Of a stretch of 64,000 bases of DNA, positions 34,206-42,058 are shown piece by piece. Made by a program: the position numbers and the translations under genes. A model generated the notes under the pieces. That model worked only from the letters and a program-made list of their open reading frames with translations, was not told the origin of the DNA and made no database searches. Source of the stretch: Brevundimonas sp. UBA4553 (GTDB lineage Bacteria; Pseudomonadota; Alphaproteobacteria; Caulobacterales; Caulobacteraceae); contig NZ_DGLD01000016.1 in the NCBI RefSeq assembly GCF_002387245.1, positions 15,616 to 79,615 of the forward strand. The letters run 5' to 3'. The first letter of the stretch is position 1. Each line of letters opens with the position of its first letter.

Positions 34206-34538
34206 ATGCGCCTGTCCGTCGCCGTCGTCTCGGCCCTGCTGCTCGCAGGCGCCGCCCCCGCCCTGGCCCAGAGCCCTGGACAGAGTCCGCAGAGGCAGAA
34301 CGTGCAGGCGACGCGGGTGTCGACGCCCCAGCCGCAGCGCGTGGTGCTGATCTGCGAAAGCGACGCCGCGACCCGCGCCGCCTTCACCCGTCAGTACGGG
34401 GCCGAGCCGGTCTTCCTGACCGCGCGCGAAGCCGCCGAGGCCAAGACCGCCGGGCAGACCTGGACCACGCCGCGCTGCATGACCGAACGCGAGCACGGCC
34501 GCTACGTCCAGCTGACCCAGGCCTACGCCGCCCACTAG
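34206..34538 (+). CDS. Small exported protein of unknown function
   Basis: The 110-residue protein has a clear signal peptide (MRLSVAVVSALLLAGAAPAL, cleavage AQS). The mature part is about 88 residues, Gln-rich at first, then a segment with two cysteines (LICESDAATR and PRCMTERE). It probably forms one disulfide in the periplasm. No family is recognised. A strong ribosome site (AAGGGAGG) precedes it and a strong terminator follows, so it is probably a well-expressed single-gene unit. Confidence 0.72.
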   Translation: MRLSVAVVSALLLAGAAPALAQSPGQSPQRQNVQATRVSTPQPQRVVLICESDAATRAAFTRQYGAEPVFLTAREAAEAKTAGQTWTTPRCMTEREHGRYVQLTQAYAAH

Positions 34539-34560
34539 ACATCAGTTCCAGAACGACAAA

Positions 34561-34595
34561 GGGCGCGGCCATCACTGGCCGCGCCCTTCTTCTTG
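34561..34595 (+). terminator. Intrinsic terminator after the small exported protein gene
   Basis: A perfect 11-bp stem, GGGCGCGGCCA with TGGCCGCGCCC, closes a 4-base loop and is followed by TTCTTCTTGG on the plus strand. It sits between two converging genes and may also serve the S9 peptidase gene on the minus strand, where TTTGTCG follows. Confidence 0.88.
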
Positions 34596-34610
34596 GTCAG
34601 GTGAACGACC

Positions 34611-36716
34611 TTATTTGGCCAGATACTTGTCCAGCCAGCCGAACACCTCGTTGTGCCATTGCAGGCTGTTGGCCGGCTTCAGCACCCAGTGGTTCTCGTT
34701 GGGGAAGAAGACCAGTCGGCTGTCGATGCCGCGGCGCTGCAGGGCGGTGAAGGTCGACAGACCCTGCGCCGTGGGGATGCGATAGTCGAGGTCGCCCTGG
34801 ACCACCAGCATCGGCGTCTTCCAGTTCTGCACGTGGTTCGCCGGGTTGAACTTCTGATAGCCTTCCGGGTTTTCCCACGGCGTGCCGCCGTATTCCCACT
34901 CGGTGAACCAAAGTTCCTCGGTCGAATAGCCCATGCCGAAGGTGTCGAAGACGCCGTCATGGTTGACCAGGCACTTGAACGCGTCGGACCAGTTGCCAGC
35001 GATCCAGTTGATCATATAGCCGCCGTAGGAGGCGCCCAGAGCACAGGCGTTATTGCCGTCCAGGAAGCTGTACTTGGCCTGGGCCGCGGCCCAGCCCTTC
35101 TGCAGGTCTTCCAGCGGGCGGTCGCCCCAGTGCTGGCTGATGGCGTCGGTGAACTCCTGGCCGTAACCGGTCGAGCCGTGGAAATCGATCATCACCACCG
35201 CATAGCCGGCGCCCGCATAGGTCTCGGGGTTCCAGCGATACGACCAGCTGTTGCCGAACGAACCCTGCGGCCCGCCGTGAACCAGGAAGGCGACCGGGTA
35301 TTTCTGACCCTCGACATAGTTCGCAGGCTTGATGACGAAGCCATGCACCGTCTCGTCGTTCCAGCCGGGGAAGCTGAACTGCTCGAACTGGCCGAAGGCT
35401 TTGTTCGCCAGCTGCGGGTTCACGTTGGTCAGGCGGCGCGGCATCTCGCGACCGCGCCAGGTCTTGAAGTAGAGGTCGCTGGGCGAGGTCAGGGTGTCGA
35501 CCGCCATGACGAAGCCCGAAGGCGTCTGCTGGAAGGCGCCGACGTGGCCTTCGCCGGTTAGAGGCATGACCGAGCCGTTGCGCGTGTCGATGGCGAACAG
35601 GCGGGTCTGACCGACGTCGCCAGCCGTGGTGTAGAGGGTCTTGCCGTCCGCCGACCACTGCAAGCCGTCGGCCGAGCGATCCCAGTTGGCAGCGATCTGA
35701 CGCGTCTGGCCCGTGGCCACGTCACGAAGGAAAATCGAATACTTGTCGGCCTCGAAGCCCGGACGGGCCATGGCGCGATAGGCCAGGGTCTGACCGTCCG
35801 GCGAGAAGACCGGGCCGGTGTCCCAGGCCGGGTTGGCCTCGGTCAGGTTGGTCAGTTGGCCGGGCGCCGAAACCGCGACGCTGTAGAGGTCGAAGTCCGT
35901 GCTCCACGGCTCGCTCTTGCCAGCTTCGCGCGCCGAGAAGACCAGCGACTTGCCATCGGGGGCGAAGACGAACTCGCTCTCGTCGCCGAACGGCTTGGAG
36001 GGGGTGTCGCCGTCAAAGCCCTTGGTCACCCAGACCGGATCGCCTCCGGCCTTGCCGTCCGCACCGATCGGCTGGACGAAGAGGTGGTTCTGGGTGTGGT
36101 CGCTCCAGGTGTCCCAGTGGCGCACGAACATCCGGTCATAGACCTGACCCGTCGATTTCACTTCGGCGGCGGCCTTGGCGCGTTCGACCGAGGCGTTCAG
36201 GTCGCTTGCCTCGGGATAGACGGCCAGAGACACGGCCACGGCGTCGCCTGCGGCGTTGACGCGATAGGCGTTGACGTCGGTCGGCAGGCTGGTGACCTGC
36301 GTCGCCGTCGCGCCCTTGTCGCCCGACACCCAGACCTGGCTCGAACCTGAACGGCCCGACAGGAAATACAGCTTGCCGTCGGCGCCCCAGCGCGCGGTGT
36401 TGGCGCCGCCTTCGGAAATGGCCAGCTTCTGCGCCTCGCCCTCGCCCTTCAGGCTCAGGATGTAGAGGGCGCTCGAGCGGCGATTGGCCGCCACGTCCGT
36501 CTGGGTCAGCGCATAGACCACCCATTCGCCGTCCGGCGACACCTGCGGATCGCCCAGCCGGTTGGCCGAGATCATGTCCTGATAGGTGAAGGCGTTCGAC
36601 GTCGCCTGAGCCGTAGCCGCCGCCGGAACAGGCGCCTCGGCCAAGGCCGGCAGGGCCGAAGCCGTCAACAGGGCGACGGCGCTCAGGCCAGACAGAAGAT
36701 GGGGCAGACGGCGCAT
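34611..36716 (-). CDS. Exported S9 family peptidase (prolyl oligopeptidase type), copy 1
   Basis: The 701-residue protein has a signal peptide (cleavage near ALAEA). An N-terminal beta-propeller with WD-like Asp-rich repeats (for example SPDGEWVVYALTQTDV and SPDGQTLAYRAMARPG) spans about 40-420. The alpha/beta hydrolase domain follows, with nucleophile elbow GASYGGYM, GDLDYRIPTAQG (catalytic Asp) and FPNENHWV (catalytic His). This is the DPP IV/acylaminoacyl-peptidase family; it probably degrades peptides in the periplasm. It lies 71 bases after a paralogous gene of the same length. Confidence 0.93.
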   Translation of the reverse strand: MRRLPHLLSGLSAVALLTASALPALAEAPVPAAATAQATSNAFTYQDMISANRLGDPQVSPDGEWVVYALTQTDVAANRRSSALYILSLKGEGEAQKLAISEGGANTARWGADGKLYFLSGRSGSSQVWVSGDKGATATQVTSLPTDVNAYRVNAAGDAVAVSLAVYPEASDLNASVERAKAAAEVKSTGQVYDRMFVRHWDTWSDHTQNHLFVQPIGADGKAGGDPVWVTKGFDGDTPSKPFGDESEFVFAPDGKSLVFSAREAGKSEPWSTDFDLYSVAVSAPGQLTNLTEANPAWDTGPVFSPDGQTLAYRAMARPGFEADKYSIFLRDVATGQTRQIAANWDRSADGLQWSADGKTLYTTAGDVGQTRLFAIDTRNGSVMPLTGEGHVGAFQQTPSGFVMAVDTLTSPSDLYFKTWRGREMPRRLTNVNPQLANKAFGQFEQFSFPGWNDETVHGFVIKPANYVEGQKYPVAFLVHGGPQGSFGNSWSYRWNPETYAGAGYAVVMIDFHGSTGYGQEFTDAISQHWGDRPLEDLQKGWAAAQAKYSFLDGNNACALGASYGGYMINWIAGNWSDAFKCLVNHDGVFDTFGMGYSTEELWFTEWEYGGTPWENPEGYQKFNPANHVQNWKTPMLVVQGDLDYRIPTAQGLSTFTALQRRGIDSRLVFFPNENHWVLKPANSLQWHNEVFGWLDKYLAK

Positions 36717-36787
36717 GGGCGCTCCTCAAGCGGATTTCGATCTGCCCGAAGGCCTATACCCCCCTGCGCCGCCCGCAAAGTCCCGTT

Positions 36788-38872
36788 TTAGTCCTGCCCC
36801 TCCGCCGTCCAGCGCGCGGTCCAGTCCAGGATCTCCTGCTGCCAGTCGACCCAGGTCCGGGGCTTCAGCACCCAGTGGTTCTCGTCCGGCACGTGGACGA
36901 AGCGGCTGGGAATGCCCTCGCGCTGCAAGGCCGAGAAGGTGGCCAGCCCCTGCTCCATCGGCACGCGGAAGTCCTTGGACCCGTGCAGCACCAGCATCGG
37001 CTTCTTCCAGTCCGCGACATAGGTCTCGGGGTTGAAGGCGTCGTACAGGTCCTTGCGCGTCCAGCTGGGGCCGCCGAACTCGTGGATGAAGTTGCCGATG
37101 TCCATGGCGTTCATCAGCTGCGGCACGTCGAACACCCCGGCGTGGTTGACCAGGCAACGCCACGGCCCGTTCCACTTGCCCGCGATGGTGTTGACCATAT
37201 AGCCGCCATAGGAGGCGCCGAGCGCGCAGGCCCGGTCGCCGTCGATCCACGGATTGGCCGACAGCGCAGCCTCCCAACCCTTCTGCAGATCTTCCAGCGG
37301 ACGGTCGCCCCAGTGGTCGTTGATCGCGTCGGTGAAGGCCTGACCATAGCCCGGCGAGCCGTGGAAATTGACCATGACCACCGCATAGCCCGCCGCCGTA
37401 TAAACCTGAGGATTCCAGCGATAGGACCAGCTCTCGGTCCACGGCGACTTGGGCCCGCCGTGGATCAGATAGACCGCCGGATACCGGCGCCCCTCGACAT
37501 AGCCCGCGGGCTTGAACACCCAGCCGTGCGCCGTCTCGTTGTTCCAGCCGGCGAAGCTCAGAGGCTCAGCCTCCGGGAGGTCCAACCGGGCCAGCAGGTC
37601 GGCGTTGTGCTGGGTGGCCTGACGCGCCGCGCCGCCGTTCTCCGCCACGAAGACCTGGGTCGGGGTGGTGAAGCTGTCGTGGGCGTAGGCCACGACCCCT
37701 GCCGCCTCGTCGAAGGCGTTGACCGCACCGTCTCCGGTCAGGGCCTTGATCGCGCCGGTGCGGGCGTCGATCTCGAACAGGCGGTTCTGCCCCTCGTCCG
37801 CGGCCGTGACGTAGAGCGCTCGCCCATCCGAACGCCAGGTCAGGCCCGACGGCCCGCGATCCCAGTTGGTCAGCTGGCGCGCATTGGCGCCGCTGGCGTC
37901 GGCGATCATGACCACGGCCTGATCCCCGCCGACGTTCTCGCGCGGCGAGGCCAGCCAGGCCAGACGACGGCCATCGGGCGAGAAGGCCGGGTTGCCGTCC
38001 GCGCCCCTGTTGCCCTCGGTCAGGTTGACCGGCGCCCCCCCGTCCAGCGCGACGCGATACAGGTCGCTGTTGTTGGTGAAGGGCTCGCCTGCGCCCTGTT
38101 TCTGGGTCGAATAGATCAGGGTCTTGCCGTCGCGCGACAGGGTGAAGTCGCCGTCGCCCGCCGCCACATCGGCGTCCAGCCCCGGCATCAGGTCGCGCGC
38201 CTCGCCGCCAGCCAGGCCGGAGCCGTTCAGCGGCTGGCTGAACAGGTGAGTGCGCCGCCCGTCGGCCCAGCGGTCGAACACCCGCAGCGGCAGGCGATCA
38301 TAGGCCTGCAGCCCGCTCTTGGCCCGCTCGGCCAGGCGATCCTTGACGCAGGTCAGGGTGGCGCAATCGGTGAAGACCGAGACCGCCAGAATCAGCGAAC
38401 GCCCGTCCTCGGCGATGCGGAAGCCCGAGACGTCAATCGGCAGGGTCGTCACCTGGGCCGCCGCCATGCCCTCGCGATCGGCGCGCCAGACCTGGTTGGA
38501 ACCGCCACGCGAGGACAGGAAATAGATGGCCTGACCATCCGGCGCCCAGCGCGCGCCCGAGACGCCGCCCTCGGAGATCGCCAGCTTGCGCGGCGCCGTC
38601 CCCCCGTCAGCCTCGGCCAGCCACAGGGCGTTGACGCCCTTGTTGCCGTCCCAGTCGGTCGTACGCACGGCATAGAGGATGCGGCGGCCGTCGGGCGACA
38701 CGCGCGGATCGCTGACCCGCTCCATCATCGCCAGTTCCTTGACGCCGAGACCAGCGCGGGCCGCGGGGGCCTCGGCTGCGGTCGGGGCAGACGTCTGGGC
38801 CAAGGCTGGCGACGCCGCCATCATCAAGGCTCCGAAAGCGGCGGCCAGCATCCAGCGTGATTGCATCTTCAA
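36788..38872 (-). CDS. Exported S9 family peptidase (prolyl oligopeptidase type), copy 2
   Basis: The 694-residue protein parallels the downstream copy: signal peptide (cleavage near ALAQT), Asp-rich propeller (starting SPDGRRILYAVRTTD), and a hydrolase domain with GASYGGYM, GSKDFRVPMEQG and VPDENHWVLKP. The surrounding blocks (for example NPWIDGDRACALGASYGGYM) align with copy 1 at the same positions. Tandem duplication is therefore clear, although the propellers differ in detail. A cysteine pair is present in the propeller (ATLTCVK). It diverges from the acyltransferase gene. Confidence 0.93.
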   Translation of the reverse strand: MKMQSRWMLAAAFGALMMAASPALAQTSAPTAAEAPAARAGLGVKELAMMERVSDPRVSPDGRRILYAVRTTDWDGNKGVNALWLAEADGGTAPRKLAISEGGVSGARWAPDGQAIYFLSSRGGSNQVWRADREGMAAAQVTTLPIDVSGFRIAEDGRSLILAVSVFTDCATLTCVKDRLAERAKSGLQAYDRLPLRVFDRWADGRRTHLFSQPLNGSGLAGGEARDLMPGLDADVAAGDGDFTLSRDGKTLIYSTQKQGAGEPFTNNSDLYRVALDGGAPVNLTEGNRGADGNPAFSPDGRRLAWLASPRENVGGDQAVVMIADASGANARQLTNWDRGPSGLTWRSDGRALYVTAADEGQNRLFEIDARTGAIKALTGDGAVNAFDEAAGVVAYAHDSFTTPTQVFVAENGGAARQATQHNADLLARLDLPEAEPLSFAGWNNETAHGWVFKPAGYVEGRRYPAVYLIHGGPKSPWTESWSYRWNPQVYTAAGYAVVMVNFHGSPGYGQAFTDAINDHWGDRPLEDLQKGWEAALSANPWIDGDRACALGASYGGYMVNTIAGKWNGPWRCLVNHAGVFDVPQLMNAMDIGNFIHEFGGPSWTRKDLYDAFNPETYVADWKKPMLVLHGSKDFRVPMEQGLATFSALQREGIPSRFVHVPDENHWVLKPRTWVDWQQEILDWTARWTAEGQD

Positions 38873-38969
38873 ACCCCATCCTGATTACAGCTCGGCTTGT
38901 TGATAGGCGGCCGAATACCCAGCGCCAAGCCGCTTGCCGCCGTCGCCCGGAGCGGCGACAAGCAGGGTC

Positions 38970-39809
38970 ATGAGTCCCACGCCTTCTCATATCGTCGATG
39001 TGCTGATCGCCGAGCGCGCGCCGCGTCTGACGCGCTCCGCCGCCTGGCCCCTCGTTCGTCCCGCCCTATATGGTCTGCTGGACTACGCCAAGGCCCGGCG
39101 CATGGCCGACGCCATCGGCCCGATGGGCGGCCGCCAGGCGCTGGACCACGTTTCCGACCTGTTGAACCTGACGGTCACGACGCAGAACCTCGACCGCCTG
39201 CCCGTCACGGGCCGCTGTCTGGTCGTCTGCAACCATCCGACCGGAATCGCCGACGGCCTGGCGGTCCACGACGCCCTGCGCACCGTGCGCGACGACCTGA
39301 TCTATTTCGCCAACGCCGACGCCCTGCGCGTCTCGCCGAGACTGGCCGAAACTGTCGTCCCAGTCGAATGGGTCACGGCCAAACGCACCCGTGAAAAGAC
39401 CCGCGCCACGCTTCAATCGGCGAAAGACGCCTTCGAGGCCGAGCGTTGCGTCGTCATGTTCCCCGCCGGACGCCTGGCGCGCGTCGACTCCCACGGCCTG
39501 CTGACCGACCCTGAGTGGGCCGCCACCGCCGCCTCTCTCGCGCGCAAGTACGACGCCCCCGTGGTGCCGATCCACGTCGCCGGGCCGACCAGCCGACTGT
39601 TCCACCTGTTCGACCGTTTCTCTCAGGAACTGCGCGACATCACCCTCTTCCACGAACTGCTGAACAAGCAGGGCCAGGAGTTCGATCTCAGCGTCGGCCT
39701 GCCCATCGCCCCTGAAGCGCTGGACGTGGACGCCCCCCGCGCCACCGTGGCCCTGAAGACCTTTGTCGAGCGCACCCTGGCCGCCGACCCTGACGCTGTA
39801 TTCGCATGA
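38970..39809 (+). CDS. PlsC-type acyltransferase (lysophospholipid/hemolysin-like)
   Basis: The 279-residue protein has the acyltransferase motif I NHPTGIADG (N-H-x5-D pattern) at about 84-92. Motif III is present as MFPAGRLAR, where Ala replaces the Glu of FPEG; this form is common in hemolysin-like bacterial members. It has no strong membrane helix, so it may be peripheral. The ATG at 38970 has GCAGGGTC upstream. Its stop overlaps the tsaE start (ATGA), placing it first in the tsaE-amgK-murU-addB-addA unit. The acyl donor and acceptor are unknown. Confidence 0.83.
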   Translation: MSPTPSHIVDVLIAERAPRLTRSAAWPLVRPALYGLLDYAKARRMADAIGPMGGRQALDHVSDLLNLTVTTQNLDRLPVTGRCLVVCNHPTGIADGLAVHDALRTVRDDLIYFANADALRVSPRLAETVVPVEWVTAKRTREKTRATLQSAKDAFEAERCVVMFPAGRLARVDSHGLLTDPEWAATAASLARKYDAPVVPIHVAGPTSRLFHLFDRFSQELRDITLFHELLNKQGQEFDLSVGLPIAPEALDVDAPRATVALKTFVERTLAADPDAVFA

Positions 39810-40267
39810 CGACCTTTGAACTGCCTGACGCCGAGGCCACCACCCGTCTGGGCCAGGCCATCGCCCCCCTGCTGGAAGCCGGCGAGTCCGTCCTGCTCTA
39901 TGGTCCGCTCGGCATGGGCAAGTCGACCCTGGCGCGCGGCCTGATCCGCGCCCTGACCTCGCCCGACGAGGACGTGCCCAGCCCCACCTTCACCCTGGTC
40001 CAGTTCTACGAAAGCGATCCGCCCATCGCCCACTTCGACCTCTACCGCCTCAGCCGTCCCGAAGAAGCTTTCGAGATCGGTCTGGACGAGGCGCTCGATG
40101 AAGGCTGCCCCCTGATCGAATGGCCCGAACGGCTGGGCGATGATCCGGGCCATATGCTCGGCCCCGACCGACTGAGCATCACCATTTCCGAGGACGGCGA
40201 AGGCCGCCTTGCGTCCGTTATTGGCGCAGGCTCGTGGGAAGCCAAACTGAAGGAAGTCCATGTCTGA
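39806..40267 (+). CDS. tsaE: tRNA threonylcarbamoyladenosine biosynthesis ATPase TsaE
   Basis: TsaE works with TsaB and TsaD to add threonylcarbamoyl to A37 of ANN-reading tRNAs. The 153-residue protein has Walker A GPLGMGKSTLARGLIR (about 34-49) and the TsaE block SPTFTLVQFYE near 55-65. Asp in HFDLYRL is the expected Walker B-type acidic residue. It overlaps the acyltransferase by four bases and amgK by eight, so it is inside the operon. TsaB and TsaD are not in the window. Confidence 0.95.
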   Translation: MTTFELPDAEATTRLGQAIAPLLEAGESVLLYGPLGMGKSTLARGLIRALTSPDEDVPSPTFTLVQFYESDPPIAHFDLYRLSRPEEAFEIGLDEALDEGCPLIEWPERLGDDPGHMLGPDRLSITISEDGEGRLASVIGAGSWEAKLKEVHV

Positions 40268-41348
40268 CCGCGAAGCCCTCCGTCTCGATTTTCTGCGTTC
40301 GGCCGGTCTGGCCGAGGCCGTCCGCGCGCCCTTGCCCGGCGACGCCTCGACGCGCCGCTATGAGCGGCTGACCACGGCCTCCGGCGCCACCCTGATGCTG
40401 ATGGATCAGGCCCCCGCCGCCGAGAGCCAGCCCTGCGATCCATCGTGGACGCCGGAGCAACGCCACGCCCATGGCTGGAACGCCGTCGCCCGTCTGTCGG
40501 CTGGCCGCATCGAGGCCTTCGCCGCCGTCGCCGCCCACCTCAAGTCGCTCGGCCTGTCCGCGCCAGAGATCGTGGCCGTCGACGCCCCGAACGGCCTGGC
40601 CGTGATCGAGGATTTCGGCGACGCCCTGTTCGCCAAGGTCATCGACGAGGGCGCCGAGGAGGCCCCGCTCTACCGCGCCGCCGTCGAGGCCCTGGCCGTC
40701 CTGCACGCCGCCCCGACGCCCGAGGTCCTGAGCGGCCCGGCGGGCGACTGGCCCCTGCTGACCTATGACCAGACCGCGCTGCAGGGCGGGGCCGACCTCT
40801 TCGTCGAATGGCTGCCGAAACTGATCCCGTCGCTGGCCTTCGACGACGACGCCGTCGCCGAATGGCGCGCCGTCTGGGCCCCGATCACGGCGGCGGGCGA
40901 GGCGGGCGCCAGCGTCATGGCCCACCGCGACTATCACGCCGAAAACCTGATCCGGCTGGACGGCCAGACCGGCGCCGCCTCGGTCGGCCTGATCGACTTT
41001 CAGGACGCGGTGAAGGCCCACCCGTCGTGGGACCTCCACTCCCTGTTGCAGGACGCCCGCCGCAACGTCACGCCCGAGCTGGAAGCCTTGGCGCTGGACC
41101 ATTATTTCACCCTGCGGCCCGAGACCGACCGCGAAGCCTTCATGGCGGCCTACGCGGGTCTGGCGGCGCTGAACGAGGCGCGGATTCTAGGCATCTTCGC
41201 CCGCCTGATCGCCCGCGACGCCAAGCCCAGATACGCCGCCTTCATGCCCCGCATGTGGGCCCACCTGAACGCCAACCTGAAGGCGCCCGGCCTCCAAGCC
41301 GTCGCCGCCTGGATGGCCCGCCACGTGCCGGAGGATCTCCGTCGATGA
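40260..41348 (+). CDS. amgK: Anomeric N-acetylmuramate/N-acetylglucosamine kinase AmgK
   Basis: AmgK phosphorylates recovered MurNAc (and GlcNAc) at C1 in the recycling route that bypasses MurA and gives intrinsic fosfomycin tolerance. The 362-residue aminoglycoside phosphotransferase-like kinase has LPGDASTRRYER near the N-terminus, the catalytic loop HRDYHAEN (Asp224, Asn229) and the metal-binding LIDFQDA (Asp246). Its partner murU follows with a 4-base overlap. It overlaps tsaE by eight bases. Pathway assignment rests on family and the murU neighbour. Confidence 0.93.
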   Translation: MSDREALRLDFLRSAGLAEAVRAPLPGDASTRRYERLTTASGATLMLMDQAPAAESQPCDPSWTPEQRHAHGWNAVARLSAGRIEAFAAVAAHLKSLGLSAPEIVAVDAPNGLAVIEDFGDALFAKVIDEGAEEAPLYRAAVEALAVLHAAPTPEVLSGPAGDWPLLTYDQTALQGGADLFVEWLPKLIPSLAFDDDAVAEWRAVWAPITAAGEAGASVMAHRDYHAENLIRLDGQTGAASVGLIDFQDAVKAHPSWDLHSLLQDARRNVTPELEALALDHYFTLRPETDREAFMAAYAGLAALNEARILGIFARLIARDAKPRYAAFMPRMWAHLNANLKAPGLQAVAAWMARHVPEDLRR

Positions 41349-42058
41349 ACGCCCCTAAGACCGCCATGGTCCTCGCCGCCGGGCTCGGCACCCGGATGCG
41401 GCCCCTGACCAACGACCGGCCTAAGGCTCTGGTCGAGGTGGCTGACCGCGCCCTGATCGACCATGTTCTCGACCGGCTGGCCGAGGTGGGCGTCACCAAG
41501 GCCGTGGTCAATGTCCACTGGTTCGCCGACCGGTTGGAGAGCCATCTGGCCGCCCGAACCCGTCCCGCCATCACCATCTCCGACGAACGCGACGAACTGC
41601 TGGAAACCGGCGGCGGCCTGAAGAAGGCGCGGCCCCTGCTCGGCGACGATCCCGTCTTCGTGGCCAATATCGACAGCGTCTGGATCGACCGCGGCGACGC
41701 GCTCGCAGACCTTATCCGCCTGTGGGACCCTGAACGCATGGACGCCGCCCTGCTGCTGGCCAAGCGCGAAGGCTCAATCGGCTTCGAGGGCGGCGGCGAC
41801 TTCTTCCTCGGCGACGACGGCAAACTGACCTTCCGGGGCGAGGCCGCCTCCGCCCCCTTCGCCTACATGGGCGTCCACATCACCCGCCCCGACTACGCCG
41901 ACCTAGGCCCCGACGGCGCCTTCTCGCTCAGCCCCCTGTGGCGCCAATCCGCCGCTCAGGGCCGCCTCTACGGCTGCGTGCTGGACGGCGACTGGATGCA
42001 CGTCGGCGACCCTCAGGCCCGCGACCAGGCCGAAGCCCGACTGAAGGCTGAAGCCTGA
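41345..42058 (+). CDS. murU: N-acetylmuramate alpha-1-phosphate uridylyltransferase MurU
   Basis: MurU converts MurNAc 1-phosphate and UTP to UDP-MurNAc, the second step after AmgK in peptidoglycan recycling. The 237-residue nucleotidyltransferase has VLAAGLGTRMRPLTNDRPKA near the N-terminus and the substrate loop LLETGGGLKKARPLL. NIDSVW holds the metal-binding Asp. The ATG at 41345 overlaps the amgK stop as ATGA. Its stop overlaps the addB start by one base (TGATG). Confidence 0.93.
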   Translation: MNAPKTAMVLAAGLGTRMRPLTNDRPKALVEVADRALIDHVLDRLAEVGVTKAVVNVHWFADRLESHLAARTRPAITISDERDELLETGGGLKKARPLLGDDPVFVANIDSVWIDRGDALADLIRLWDPERMDAALLLAKREGSIGFEGGGDFFLGDDGKLTFRGEAASAPFAYMGVHITRPDYADLGPDGAFSLSPLWRQSAAQGRLYGCVLDGDWMHVGDPQARDQAEARLKAEA

